DNA of 64,000 nucleotides from positions 1,460,501-1,524,500 of the forward strand of contig NZ_CP104007.1 in NCBI RefSeq assembly GCF_029201545.1. The letters run 5' to 3'. The translations under genes were made by a program, and so were the position numbers. Of the stretch, positions 26,194-39,676 are shown in pieces (position 1 is the first letter of the stretch; each line of letters begins with the position of its first letter). Below the pieces are notes generated by a model. It saw only the letters and a list, made by a program, of their open reading frames with translations, was not told the DNA's origin and did not search any database. This DNA comes from Devosia sp. FJ2-5-3 (GTDB lineage Bacteria > Pseudomonadota > Alphaproteobacteria > Rhizobiales > Devosiaceae).

Positions 26194-27135
26194 TCACGGC
26201 AGGCGCGCCAATCTCTCTGTGAGGAGCTTGTAGAAGCCGTCGGCATTGCCGGTGCGGAGGAATGTGGCGTTGTGGGGTTTTCCGGTGACGTGCCAATAGT
26301 CGGCGACGGTCATGCCCAAGGTCAGCTCGCTCGCCGTTTCGATGGCGACGTGGCAGGCGCGGCCCTCGAACAGGTCGGGCTGGAGCAAATAGGCGATGAC
26401 GGTCGGATCATGGAGCGGAGCGCCGGTCCAGCCGTATTTCTGCAGGTCAAAACCTTCCGAAAAAGTCAGCATCTCGTAGACGGCCACACCGGTGCGGTTG
26501 CCGAGGCCCTTGATGGCGGCGAGGCGCGCGGGCGTCGACTGGATCATATGAGTGACGTCGAGCGGCTGGATGGTGATCTTCATGCCCGAGCGCATGACGA
26601 TATCGGCGGCTTCGGGGTCGACATAGATGTTGAATTCGGCCGCCGGGGTGATGTTGCCGACCTCGAAATAGGCGCCGCCCATCATGACCAGCTCCTGCAC
26701 GCGCTCGGCGATGCGCGGCTCCTTGACCAGCGCCATGGCGATATTGGTCAGTGGCCCCAGCGTACACAGCGTGATGGTGCCCGGCTCGGCAGCCATCAGC
26801 GTGTCGATGATGTAGTCGACGCCGTGCTGGGCCTCCAGGGGAATGGTGGGATCGGGCAGGTCAGGACCGTTGAGGCCGGTATCGCCATGGACGTGTTCGG
26901 CGGTGACCAGTTCGCGGCGCATGGGGCGGGCGCAACCGGCATAGACGGGGATATCACGACGGCCCGAGAGCTCGACGACCTTGCGCGCATTATTGGCATT
27001 GTGGTGAAGGCCCACATTGCCGGCGACGGCCACGATGCCCAGCACGTCCAACTCTTCGGGGGAGGCGAGAGCCAGAAGAATGGCGACGGCATCGTCCTGT
27101 CCGGGATCGGTGTCGATGATGATCTTGCGAGACAT
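26194..27135 (-). CDS. Inosine/uridine-preferring nucleoside hydrolase
   Basis: 313 residues, normal length for IunH/RihA-type hydrolases. The calcium-binding DTDPGQDDA motif is at residues 8-16. GPLTNIAMAL, MMGGAYFEVGNITPAAEFN and LHDPTVIAYLL complete the active site. It cleaves the N-glycosidic bond of ribonucleosides to base and ribose, in the cytosol. Base preference is not readable. No transporter is adjacent. The ATG follows a weak ribosome-binding site. Confidence 0.92.
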   Translation of the reverse strand: MSRKIIIDTDPGQDDAVAILLALASPEELDVLGIVAVAGNVGLHHNANNARKVVELSGRRDIPVYAGCARPMRRELVTAEHVHGDTGLNGPDLPDPTIPLEAQHGVDYIIDTLMAAEPGTITLCTLGPLTNIAMALVKEPRIAERVQELVMMGGAYFEVGNITPAAEFNIYVDPEAADIVMRSGMKITIQPLDVTHMIQSTPARLAAIKGLGNRTGVAVYEMLTFSEGFDLQKYGWTGAPLHDPTVIAYLLQPDLFEGRACHVAIETASELTLGMTVADYWHVTGKPHNATFLRTGNADGFYKLLTERLARLP

Positions 27136-27300
27136 TTATAGTCCTTGAGAAGAGCTGGCCGGCGCGCAGGGGGCGCGGCCAGAGGGTGTCGGGCGCGGCG
27201 TGGTCGAGGAACATTCCCCGAAGCCGGGCGTTTCTCATCGTGTCCTGATTCCCGCAGAATTGTCATGTTCAGCCGTCGTCATTCCGGTCGTGCCGAAGCC

Positions 27301-28485
27301 ATGAGCGAAAGCCAGTTCGAGCGCCTGCTGAGTAATGCGGCGCAGCTGGCAATCGTTGGCCTGGGGCTGGCGGCGCTCCTGCTTGTGCTGCAGGCGGGGC
27401 AGGTGATCCTCGCTCCGGTAACCCTGGCGATCGTCGTCGGGTTGATGTTCGGGCCGGTGGCCGACCGGGTCGAGGCCTGGGGCATACCCTCGGTCGTGTC
27501 CGCGGCACTGGTGGTGCTCCTTCTCATCGGCGTGATCGCGCTCGGCGTTGCGATGTTCGCCGTGCCGCTGAGCGGGTGGGCGGCGCGGGTGCCCGTCATC
27601 TGGGAAAGGCTGCAGCACCAGATTGCCAATTTCCGCGAACCGCTGGAGAGCCTGGGTGACCTCCAGGGGCAATTGTCCTCTATTTTCGGAAACGGCGAGG
27701 GAATGACCGTCAAGGTCGACGATGGCAGCACGGTCACCGATCTCGCCATGATCGCCCCGGCCATCCTGGCGCAGGTGTTGATCTCCCTCGCGAGCCTTTA
27801 CTTCTGTGTCGCCACGCGCGAGCAGATCCGCGTGTCCATCCTCTCGCTCTGCGTCACCCGGCGCATGCGCTGGCGCACCGCACATGTGTTTCGGGATGTG
27901 GAGCACAAGGTCAGCCGCTACCTGCTCTCGATCAGCGTGATCAATTTCTGCCTCGGATGCGTGGTGGCCCTGACCATGTGGGCAATCGGCATGCCATCAC
28001 CCCTGCTCTGGGGGGCGCTCGCGGCGGTACTGAATTATATTCCCTATATCGGGCAGGCGGTGATGATTGCCTGCCTGCTCGTCGTGGGACTTGCCACCGA
28101 GACCAGTCTCCAGCAGATCGTGCTACCCGTGCTCTGCTACATGGCGATCAACTTCATCGAGGGACAGTTCGCGACGCCGCATTTCATCGGCCACACCATG
28201 ACCCTCAATCCCTTTTTGATCTTCCTGTCGATCACCTATTGGCTGTGGGCCTGGGGGCCGATCGGAGGGCTTGTCGCGGTTCCGACGCTGCTGATCGCAA
28301 GCTCCTTGCTGGCCCATATTTTGCCCAGCAAGCCGATTGCGCCAAGGCGGCCGGTGCGGCGAACGGGGACCATGTCACCGCGCGAGGAATTGCTGGCCAA
28401 TGCGGCCCAAGCCATCAAGGAGCAGCGAGAGGACCAGCAGGACGGCAAATCCGCGCCCGCCAAGCCAGCCGAAAAGCCTGCATAG
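27301..28485 (+). CDS. AI-2E family transporter (PerM/TqsA-like membrane protein)
   Basis: 394 residues from the ATG at 27301; another ATG at 27265 would add 12 residues and cannot be excluded. About eight membrane segments are seen: three at the N-terminus, a long soluble insert (residues 100-150) and a second set from about 155. GALAAVLNYIPYIGQAV and the end segment NPFLIFLSITYWLWAWGPIGGLVAVP are the family signatures. The last 50 residues are a charged, Ala/Lys-rich cytoplasmic tail. Family members export autoinducer-2 or act as Na+/H+ antiporters, so a specific substrate should not be assumed. Confidence 0.87.
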   Translation: MSESQFERLLSNAAQLAIVGLGLAALLLVLQAGQVILAPVTLAIVVGLMFGPVADRVEAWGIPSVVSAALVVLLLIGVIALGVAMFAVPLSGWAARVPVIWERLQHQIANFREPLESLGDLQGQLSSIFGNGEGMTVKVDDGSTVTDLAMIAPAILAQVLISLASLYFCVATREQIRVSILSLCVTRRMRWRTAHVFRDVEHKVSRYLLSISVINFCLGCVVALTMWAIGMPSPLLWGALAAVLNYIPYIGQAVMIACLLVVGLATETSLQQIVLPVLCYMAINFIEGQFATPHFIGHTMTLNPFLIFLSITYWLWAWGPIGGLVAVPTLLIASSLLAHILPSKPIAPRRPVRRTGTMSPREELLANAAQAIKEQREDQQDGKSAPAKPAEKPA

Positions 28486-28569
28486 CCGAAGGCGACAGGC
28501 AGCCATGCAATGGAAATTCTTGACGCCCGTTCTCCGTGGGCACAATTTCCGATTCCCAAGGAGTATGCG

Positions 28570-30411
28570 ATGGCCGAAGAATTGCTGGAAAGCGTCAATC
28601 ACGCGGCCCATCACGGAGTTGACCTGGTCCCAATTGTCATCCTGCTGGCCGCCGCGGCTATCGCGGTGCCGCTGTTCAAGCGGCTGGGGCTGGGCTCGGT
28701 GCTGGGATACCTGGCCGCAGGGCTCCTGCTCGGGCCTTCCGGAATCGATGTCGTGACCGATCCCTCGGCGGTGCTGCAGCTGGCCGAGCTCGGCGTCGTC
28801 ATGTTTCTCTTCATCATCGGTCTGGAGATGGAGCCTTCGCGCCTGTGGGCGCTGCGGCGGCAGATTTTCGGCCTTGGCGTCATCCAGGTCGGGGTGTGCG
28901 GCGCCTTGCTGACGGGCGTGGGGATGCTGCTTGGCTTTGCGCCGGTCGTCGCCTTCGTTTTCGGCATGGGCTTTGTGCTGACCTCGACCGCCATCGTCAT
29001 GCAGATGCTGGGCGAGCGAGGGGAACTGGCCAGCGAAAGTGGGCAGAAAATGGTGTCGATCCTCCTGCTCGAGGATCTGGCCATTGTTCCGCTCCTCGCC
29101 GTGGTGGCGCTGCTGGCGCCCAGCGCGGGCGAGACGGGCTGGGCCACGCGCCTTGCCGCCATCGGGGTCGCGGTGGGTGCCGTCGCGCTGCTGATCTTCC
29201 TCGGCAGGCGGATCATGAACCCGTTCTTCGGGTTCCTGGCGGCAACCAAGGTCCGCGAGGTGATGAGCGCAGGGGCGCTGCTCGTGGTGCTCGGCGCGGC
29301 GCTGCTGTTCCAGGCGACCGGATTGTCGATGGCCATGGGGGCGTTTCTGGCCGGCGTCTTGCTCTCGACATCCACTTTCCGTCACCAGCTCGAAGCCGAT
29401 ATCGAGCCATTCAGGGGGCTCTTGCTGGGGCTGTTCTTCCTGGCGGTGGGGATGTCTCTCGATCTTGGCGTGGTCGCCGAGAACTGGCCGGTCATCGCCG
29501 CCGGCGTCGTCGCTGCCATGACCGTCAAGGCGGTGGCGATCTACATCATTGCGCGCCTCATGCGGTCGAGCCATGGCGAGGCGCTGGAAAGGGCGGTGCT
29601 GATGGGGCAGGGCGGCGAATTTGCCTTCGTGCTCTATACGACCGCCGCCAGTGCGGGGCTGATCGACGGGCCATCCAACGCCATATTCACCGCCACGGTC
29701 ATTCTTTCCATGGTGCTGACGCCGCTGCTGGTCATCCCGATGCGGCGGTTTGCACCCAAGCGCGTCATGTCGATGGACGGGATCGAGGAGGTGAACGGCC
29801 TCAGCGAACGGGTGCTGCTTATCGGGTTCGGGCGTTTCGGACAGATCGCCAGCCAGCCTTTGCTGGGGCAGGGGCACAGAATATCGATCATCGACAATGA
29901 CGTGGAGATGATCCGGGCGGCGGCTCAATTCGGGTTCAAGGTCTATTATGGCGACGGCACGCGACTCGACGTGCTGCACGCAGCCGGGGCGGACAGAGCT
30001 GAACTGGTGCTGATCTGCGTCAACGAACCCAAGAACGCCACTCTGATTGCCGAGCTGATCCGGGATCATTTTCCGATCGCCAAGGTGATGGCGCGCGCCT
30101 TCGACCGGGGACACGCGATCGAATTGCGCGAGATCGGCGTCGAATACGAACTGCGCGAGACGTTCGAATCGGCGGTTCGGTTCGGGGCGCAGGCGATCCG
30201 CATCATGGGAGCCACGGAAGTGGAAATCGAGGATGCGACAGAGGGGGTGCGGACGCGCGACCGGATGCGCTTCGAGGCGCAATTGCTGGGCGATCTGCGC
30301 CAGCAGGACCTGCTGCTTTCAAATGCCATCGACCAGGCCCGGGAAGGCGGGGTGGATGTCGACCCCCAGGCCGCCGAAGCAAATGCGAAAGCCAGCACGC
30401 AGAGCCACTAA
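28570..30411 (+). CDS. CPA2 cation:proton antiporter with RCK/TrkA-N domain (KefB/KefC/YbaL-like)
   Basis: 613 residues from the ATG at 28570, preceded by AAGGAG with 6 bases spacing. The first 390 residues form the CPA2 antiporter with a dozen membrane helices (GYLAAGLLLGPSGID, LTSTAIVMQML). From about residue 415 a Rossmann RCK domain follows (VLLIGFGRFGQIASQPLLGQG, YYGDGTRLDVLHAAGA) that binds nucleotide and gates transport. The end is a charged tail. It likely moves potassium out against protons in the inner membrane. The following glg operon begins 99 bases later on the same strand. Confidence 0.9.
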   Translation: MAEELLESVNHAAHHGVDLVPIVILLAAAAIAVPLFKRLGLGSVLGYLAAGLLLGPSGIDVVTDPSAVLQLAELGVVMFLFIIGLEMEPSRLWALRRQIFGLGVIQVGVCGALLTGVGMLLGFAPVVAFVFGMGFVLTSTAIVMQMLGERGELASESGQKMVSILLLEDLAIVPLLAVVALLAPSAGETGWATRLAAIGVAVGAVALLIFLGRRIMNPFFGFLAATKVREVMSAGALLVVLGAALLFQATGLSMAMGAFLAGVLLSTSTFRHQLEADIEPFRGLLLGLFFLAVGMSLDLGVVAENWPVIAAGVVAAMTVKAVAIYIIARLMRSSHGEALERAVLMGQGGEFAFVLYTTAASAGLIDGPSNAIFTATVILSMVLTPLLVIPMRRFAPKRVMSMDGIEEVNGLSERVLLIGFGRFGQIASQPLLGQGHRISIIDNDVEMIRAAAQFGFKVYYGDGTRLDVLHAAGADRAELVLICVNEPKNATLIAELIRDHFPIAKVMARAFDRGHAIELREIGVEYELRETFESAVRFGAQAIRIMGATEVEIEDATEGVRTRDRMRFEAQLLGDLRQQDLLLSNAIDQAREGGVDVDPQAAEANAKASTQSH

Positions 30412-30510
30412 CAAAACGTGGCTGCGCGGATGGGGGCTTTTCGATGCTGAAATTAAGTGCAACAGTACCCCTGTCCGAGGGGAACATCGTCATGAAAACT
30501 GGATTGCGAT

Positions 30511-32982
30511 ATGCCGCAAAAGCCGATCGTCTACGATGCTCCAACCCACGAGCCCCGTGCCACTACTGTTGAAGCCATTCAGGCCGAAATCCTCGAGAGG
30601 CTGATCTATTCCGTAGGCAAGGATCCTATAGTTGCCCGCCCGCATGACTGGTTGACCGCTACCATTCTGGCCGTGCGCGACCGTGTCATGGATCGCTGGA
30701 TGGAGAGTTCGCGCGAGACCTGGCGCACCGCCAACAAGCGCGTCTACTATCTCAGCCTCGAATTCCTGATCGGCCGGCTCATGCGCGACGCGATGAGCAA
30801 TGTGGGCCTGATGGAGCCGGTGCAACAGGCTCTGGCCAACCTCAATGTCGACCTGGGCGATCTGATCAATCTCGAGCCCGACGCAGCGCTAGGCAATGGC
30901 GGCCTCGGCCGGCTGGCGGCCTGTTTCATGGAATCCATGTCCTCGGTCGATATCCCAGCTTATGGCTATGGCATCCGCTATGTGCATGGGCTGTTTCGCC
31001 AGGAGATGAGCGAAGGCTGGCAGGTCGAACTGCCCGAGGAGTGGCTCGCGCACGGCAATCCATGGGAATTCGAGAGGCGCGAAAGCACCTATGAAATCGG
31101 CTTCGGCGGCCATGTGAACCCGGTCCAGGACCCTGATGGCAGCGTGCGCCAGGAATGGGAGCCAAATGAGCACCTGTTGGCCGTGGCCTATGACACGCCT
31201 ATCGTGGGCTGGCGCGGCAAGCGGGTGAACACGCTGCGGCTGTGGAGCGCGCAGCCGATCGACCCGATCCTGCTCGACAAATTCAATTCCGGCGACCACA
31301 TCGGGGCGCTGGAAGAAAGCTCCAAGGCCGAAGCGATCACCCGGGTTCTCTACCCGGCGGATTCGACCCCGGCCGGGCAGGAATTGCGGCTGCGCCAGGA
31401 GTTTTTCTTCTCATCGGCGTCATTGCAGGACATCGTGCGGCGGCATTTGCAGCAATATGGCGATCTCGGCTCGCTGCCGGACAAGGTCGCCATCCAGCTC
31501 AATGACACGCATCCGGCTATTTCGGTCGCCGAGCTCATGCGCATTCTCATCGATGACAATGGGCTCGCCTGGGACCAGGCCTGGAAGCTGTGCAAGGGCA
31601 CGTTCGGCTATACCAACCATACCCTGCTGCCCGAAGCGCTGGAGAGCTGGCCGGTGGCGCTGCTCGAGCGGCTTTTGCCTCGCCACATGCAGATCATCTA
31701 CCAGATCAATGCCGAAGTGCTGACCGAAGCGCGGGTCAAGGCCGGCTTCAACGACCAGCAGGTGGCCGCGATTTCGCTGATCGACGAGCATGGCGGGCGG
31801 CGCGTCCGCATGGGCCAGCTGGCCTTTGTCGGCTCGCACTCGATCAATGGCGTTTCGGCGCTGCATACGGAGCTGATGAAACAGACGGTTTTTGCCGATC
31901 TGCACAGGCTCTATCCCGAGCGGATCAACAACAAGACCAATGGCATTACGCCGCGGCGCTGGCTGCTGCAGTGCAATCCGAGCCTCACCAAGCTGATCAG
32001 CGACCGCATCGGCCCAGAGTTCATGGACGATGTGGAAAAACTCCACCTGCTGGTGCCGCATGCTGAGGACAAGGGTTTCCAGCAGCAGTTTGCGGCGGTC
32101 AAGCATGCCAACAAGCAGCGCCTCGCCAAGCTGATCAAGGATCGCCTCAACGTGGTGGTCTCGCCGGATGCGCTGTTCGACGTGCAGATCAAGCGCATCC
32201 ACGAATATAAGCGACAGCTGCTGAACATCATCCATGCAGTGGCGCTCTATGACGAGATCCGGGCCCATCCGGAGCGGGAGTGGAAGCCGCGCGTCAAGAT
32301 TTTCGCCGGCAAGGCAGCGCCGAGCTATTGGAACGCCAAGTTGATCATCAAGCTGATCAACGATGTGGCGCGGGTCATCAACAACGACCCGGCGGTGCGT
32401 GGCCTGCTCAAAGTGGTGTTCCTGCCCAACTACAACGTCAGCCTGGCCGAGGTGATCGTGCCGGCAGCAGATCTTTCCGAGCAGATCTCGACGGCCGGCA
32501 TGGAAGCGTCCGGCACGGGCAACATGAAGTTCATGGCCAATGGCGCCATCACCATCGGCACGATGGACGGCGCCAATGTCGAGATGCACAAGGAAGTCGG
32601 CGCCGACAATATCGTCATCTTCGGGCTCTCGGCCCAGGAGGTCGAGGACAAGCGCAGCCGGAGCGAGGTTCCGCGGTCGGCCATCGACAAGTCCCGGCGG
32701 CTGCGCGAGGCGCTGGAGTCCATCTCGTCCGGGGTGTTTTCACCCGATGATCCGAACCGCTATCGCGATCTGATCGGCGGGCTCTACGATCATGACTGGT
32801 TCATGGTGGCCCGCGACTTCGACGCCTATTGGACGGCGCAGGACAAGGTCAATCGCCTCTGGGCCAAACCGGACCGCTGGTGGGCGATGGCGATCCGCAA
32901 CACGGCAAATGTGGGCTTCTTCTCGTCGGACCGCACGATCCGCCAATATGCCGGCGAAATCTGGGGTGTCCCCACGGCGTAG
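30511..32982 (+). CDS. glgP: Glycogen/starch phosphorylase
   Basis: 823 residues, normal for the GT35 family. The pyridoxal-phosphate lysine is in EASGTGNMKFMANGAITIGT near residue 670. Other family motifs are EPDAALGNGGLGRLAACF, IQLNDTHPAI and QIKRIHEYKRQLLN. It removes glucose-1-phosphate from glycogen ends in the cytosol. It is the first gene of glgP-glgB-glgC-glgA-pgm-glgX, so breakdown and synthesis genes are co-transcribed. The ATG at 30511 has no clear Shine-Dalgarno. Confidence 0.96.
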   Translation: MPQKPIVYDAPTHEPRATTVEAIQAEILERLIYSVGKDPIVARPHDWLTATILAVRDRVMDRWMESSRETWRTANKRVYYLSLEFLIGRLMRDAMSNVGLMEPVQQALANLNVDLGDLINLEPDAALGNGGLGRLAACFMESMSSVDIPAYGYGIRYVHGLFRQEMSEGWQVELPEEWLAHGNPWEFERRESTYEIGFGGHVNPVQDPDGSVRQEWEPNEHLLAVAYDTPIVGWRGKRVNTLRLWSAQPIDPILLDKFNSGDHIGALEESSKAEAITRVLYPADSTPAGQELRLRQEFFFSSASLQDIVRRHLQQYGDLGSLPDKVAIQLNDTHPAISVAELMRILIDDNGLAWDQAWKLCKGTFGYTNHTLLPEALESWPVALLERLLPRHMQIIYQINAEVLTEARVKAGFNDQQVAAISLIDEHGGRRVRMGQLAFVGSHSINGVSALHTELMKQTVFADLHRLYPERINNKTNGITPRRWLLQCNPSLTKLISDRIGPEFMDDVEKLHLLVPHAEDKGFQQQFAAVKHANKQRLAKLIKDRLNVVVSPDALFDVQIKRIHEYKRQLLNIIHAVALYDEIRAHPEREWKPRVKIFAGKAAPSYWNAKLIIKLINDVARVINNDPAVRGLLKVVFLPNYNVSLAEVIVPAADLSEQISTAGMEASGTGNMKFMANGAITIGTMDGANVEMHKEVGADNIVIFGLSAQEVEDKRSRSEVPRSAIDKSRRLREALESISSGVFSPDDPNRYRDLIGGLYDHDWFMVARDFDAYWTAQDKVNRLWAKPDRWWAMAIRNTANVGFFSSDRTIRQYAGEIWGVPTA

Positions 32983-33072
32983 CTGTTTTTTGGCGGATAG
33001 ACGGAACGCGGGGAAACCAAGTTCACCGCGCGTGGTTACTATGGTGCAGCATTAGGGACCAGCGCCCTGGGG

Positions 33073-35271
33073 ATGAATGGCGTGAACAAAGAAAACTGGC
33101 AGGCGGATGCACGCGAAGTCGAAGCAATCGTGGCGGGGCGCCACGGCGATGCTTTCGCTTTTCTGGGCCTGCATGAATTCGACGGGAAATGGGTGCTTCG
33201 CGCCTTTATCCCGCACGCCGAATCCGTGGCCGCCTACACATTAGACGGGACGGAATTGAGCCACCTCATTCCCCGCCACGCGGCGGGGTTTTTCGAGGGG
33301 ATAGTCGCAATCGACAAGCGGCAGCCCATTCGCTACCGGGCGCGGAACGCCGGTGGCGAATGGGATGTGTTCGACCCATACTCCTTCGGTCCGGTCCTCG
33401 GGCCGATGGACGATTATTATATCGGCGAGGGGAGCCATCTCCGGCTCTTCGACAAGCTCGGTGCCCATGAAATGGAGTTCGAGGGCGTTCACGGCACCCA
33501 CTTTGCCGTGTGGGCCCCAAATGCGCTGCGGGTATCCGTCGTCGGCACGTTCAACGAGTGGGACGGACGGCGGCACCCGATGCGCAATCGCGGCGGGATT
33601 TGGGAAGTGTTCGTCCCGGTGGTGGGCACCGGCACGATCTATAAATACGAGATCGTCGGGCCGGACGGGCAGCTTCTGCCGCTCAAGGCAGATCCGTTCG
33701 CGCGCCAGGCCGAGTTGCGTCCGCGCAATGGTTCGGTGGTGCCCGATCCGACGCCATTCACCTGGACCGACCAGAAATACATGAGCGACCGCGCCAGCCG
33801 GGATTGGCGGCGCACGCCGATGTCCATCTACGAAGTCCATCCCGGCTCGTGGCGTCGCCGCGCCGATGGCAGCTTCCTCAGCTACGACCAATTGGCCGAG
33901 CAGCTGATCCCCTATGCGGCGGACATGGGCTATACCCACCTCGAATTCCTGCCGATTTCCGAGCATCCGTTCGATCCGAGCTGGGGGTATCAGCCGACCG
34001 GCCTCTATGCCCCGACGGCGCGCTTCGGCGACCCTGCCGGATTTGCCAGATTGGTGAATGCCGCGCATGAAGCGGGACTCGGCGTGATCCTTGACTGGGT
34101 GCCGGCGCATTTTCCGACCGACGAATTCGGCCTGAGCAATTTCGACGGAACGGCGCTCTACGAGCACGAAGACCCGCGCCAGGGGTTCCACCCCGACTGG
34201 AACACCGCCATCTACAATTTCGGCCGCAAGGAAGTGTCGGCCTATCTGACCAACAACGCGCTCTACTGGTTCGAAACTTTCCATATCGACGGACTGCGCG
34301 TCGATGCCGTGGCTTCGATGCTCTATCTCGATTATTCGCGCCAGCCGGGGCAGTGGGTGCCCAACAAGCACGGCGGCAACGAGAATCTGGAGGCAGTGGC
34401 CTTTCTGCAGCGGGTCAATGCCGAGGTTTATCGGCAGTTTCCCGGCGCCTTCATGATCGCCGAGGAGTCCACCTCATGGCCGGGCGTAAGCCACCCGACC
34501 TATACGGGCGGGCTGGGGTTCGGGTTCAAGTGGAACATGGGCTTCATGAACGATACGCTGCGCTACATGGCGCGCAGCCCGATCCATCGGCGCTATCACC
34601 ATAACGACATGACGTTTGGCCTCGTCTACGCGTTCAGCGAGAATTTCGTGCTGCCGCTCAGCCATGACGAGGTGGTGCATGGCAAGGGTTCGCTGCTCGA
34701 CAAGATGCCCGGGGACGAGTGGCAGCAATTCGCGAATTTGCGGGCTTACCTGGCTTTCATGTGGGGGCATCCGGGCAAGAAGCTGCTCTTCATGGGCCAG
34801 GAATTCGCTCAGCGGGCCGAATGGGCGGAAGGCAAGGGGCTCGACTGGTGGCTGCTGGATTCGCCGCCGCACGAGGGCATGCGGCGTCTCGTCGCTGATC
34901 TCAATGCAGCCTATCGGAGCCTGCCGGCGTTGCACGAACGCGATTGCGAGCCCGATGGTTTTGATTGGGTCATCGGCAATGACCAGACCAATTCGGTGCT
35001 GGCATGGCTGCGCAAGGCGCCGAACGCCGATCCGGTGCTCGTGATCTCCAATCTGACGCCGGTGCCGCGGGAACATTACAAGGTGCCACTGCCAAAGGCA
35101 GGGCGGTGGGTCGAACGGATCAACACGGATGCCGGCTGGTACGCGGGCGGAAACACGGGAAACCAGGGCGCCGTAAAGGCATATGAGGTGAAGGGGCAGC
35201 ACTGGCCGGCGGAGGCGGAAATCTACCTGCCGCCACTGGCAACACTTTTCCTGAAATACGATCCGGATTGA
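33073..35271 (+). CDS. glgB: 1,4-alpha-glucan branching enzyme
   Basis: 732 residues with an N-terminal CBM48 module (VHGTHFAVWAPNALRVSVVG) and a GH13 barrel. Catalytic residues are visible: Asp in GLRVDAVASM, Glu in MIAEEST and Asp in LPLSHDEVVHGKGS. The full-length N-domain (residues 1-110) is present. It makes alpha-1,6 branches by cutting and moving glucan chains. It lies 90 bases after glgP and 54 before glgC. Confidence 0.96.
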   Translation: MNGVNKENWQADAREVEAIVAGRHGDAFAFLGLHEFDGKWVLRAFIPHAESVAAYTLDGTELSHLIPRHAAGFFEGIVAIDKRQPIRYRARNAGGEWDVFDPYSFGPVLGPMDDYYIGEGSHLRLFDKLGAHEMEFEGVHGTHFAVWAPNALRVSVVGTFNEWDGRRHPMRNRGGIWEVFVPVVGTGTIYKYEIVGPDGQLLPLKADPFARQAELRPRNGSVVPDPTPFTWTDQKYMSDRASRDWRRTPMSIYEVHPGSWRRRADGSFLSYDQLAEQLIPYAADMGYTHLEFLPISEHPFDPSWGYQPTGLYAPTARFGDPAGFARLVNAAHEAGLGVILDWVPAHFPTDEFGLSNFDGTALYEHEDPRQGFHPDWNTAIYNFGRKEVSAYLTNNALYWFETFHIDGLRVDAVASMLYLDYSRQPGQWVPNKHGGNENLEAVAFLQRVNAEVYRQFPGAFMIAEESTSWPGVSHPTYTGGLGFGFKWNMGFMNDTLRYMARSPIHRRYHHNDMTFGLVYAFSENFVLPLSHDEVVHGKGSLLDKMPGDEWQQFANLRAYLAFMWGHPGKKLLFMGQEFAQRAEWAEGKGLDWWLLDSPPHEGMRRLVADLNAAYRSLPALHERDCEPDGFDWVIGNDQTNSVLAWLRKAPNADPVLVISNLTPVPREHYKVPLPKAGRWVERINTDAGWYAGGNTGNQGAVKAYEVKGQHWPAEAEIYLPPLATLFLKYDPD

Positions 35272-35325
35272 ACCGACTACAATGGTAAATGTCCCGGGGG
35301 AGCCGGGCGAGGTGGAGGGAAATAA

Positions 35326-36593
35326 ATGGCTGATTACAGGGTGCCATCGCCATTGGCCCGCGAGGCGATGGCCTATGTGCTGGCCGGGGGACGCGGAACG
35401 CGCCTGATGGAGCTGACCGATCGGCGCGCCAAGCCGGCCGTCTATTTCGGGGGGAAGTCGCGCATTATCGATTTCGCGCTGTCCAATGCGATCAATTCGG
35501 GCATCCGCCGCATTTCCGTGGCGACGCAATACCAGGCGCACAGCCTGATCCGTCATCTGTCGCGCGGCTGGAACTTTCTGCGGCAAGAACGTAACGAGAG
35601 CTTCGATGTCTTGCCCGCGAGCCAGCGCGTCGCCGAGGACATGTGGTATGCCGGCACGGCCGACGCCGTGTTCCAGAACATGGACATCATCGAGGATTAT
35701 GGCGCCCGCTACATCGTCATCCTGGCTGGCGACCATATCTACAAGATGGACTACGAAATCATGCTCCGCCAGCATGTGGACACGGGCGCGGACGTGACGA
35801 TCGGCTGCCTTGAAGTGCCGCGCAAGGAGGCCTCGGCCTTTGGCGTGATGCATGTGGATGGGCGCGACCGGGTGATCGATTTCGTCGAAAAGCCCAAGGA
35901 TCCGCCGGGCATTCCGGATCGTCCGGATACGGCGCTGGCCTCTATGGGCATTTACGTGTTCGAGACGCGCTTCCTGATGGAGCAATTGCGCCGGGACGCG
36001 GCGACGGAAGGCTCGAGCCGCGATTTCGGCAAGGACATCATTCCCTATATCGTCAAGAACGGCACGGCCTGGGCGCATCGGTTCACGCGCTCCTGCGTGC
36101 GCTCCAGCAATGAGAGCGTCGCCTATTGGCGCGACGTGGGCACGGTGGATGCCTATTGGAAGGCCAATATCGACCTCACCGACATCAACCCGCAACTCGA
36201 CCTCTATGACCGCGACTGGCCGATCTGGACTTATGCCGAGATCACGCCGCCGGCCAAATTCGTCCATGATTTCGACGGAAGACGCGGCTCGGCGGTGAAC
36301 TCGCTGGTGTCCGGCGATTGCATCATTTCGGGCGGCCACTTGCAGCGCACATTGCTGTCCACAGGCAGCCGGGTGCATTCCTATTCGGTGCTGGAAGAGG
36401 CGGTGGTCCTGCCCTATTGCGATATCGGGCGCAGCGCCCGGCTGAAGAAGGTGGTGATCGACCGCGGCGTCAGCGTGCCCGAGGGGCTGGTCGTGGGCGA
36501 AGACCCTGAATTCGATGCCAAATGGTTCCGGCGGACGGAGGACGGGGTGACACTGATAACGCAGGCCATGATCAATCGGTACCTGGCCGACAG

Positions 36594-36597
<4 letters not shown>
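35326..36597 (+). CDS. glgC: Glucose-1-phosphate adenylyltransferase (ADP-glucose pyrophosphorylase)
   Basis: 423 residues. The N-terminal regulatory and nucleotide segment [28 protein letters not shown] is followed by [11 protein letters not shown] and the substrate loop VEKPKDPP. The C-terminal left-handed beta-helix starts near residue 300. The enzyme forms ADP-glucose, the committed step of glycogen synthesis, and is usually controlled by sugar phosphates. Its stop overlaps the glgA start (ATGA), which implies coupled translation. Confidence 0.96.
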
Positions 36598-39666
<3,069 letters not shown>

Positions 39667-39676
39667 GCATGAATTA

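Noticed and set aside
28375..30282. Open frame of 635 codons on the minus strand under the antiporter
   Set aside because: Antisense of the antiporter; low-complexity His/Arg/Gln-rich translation.
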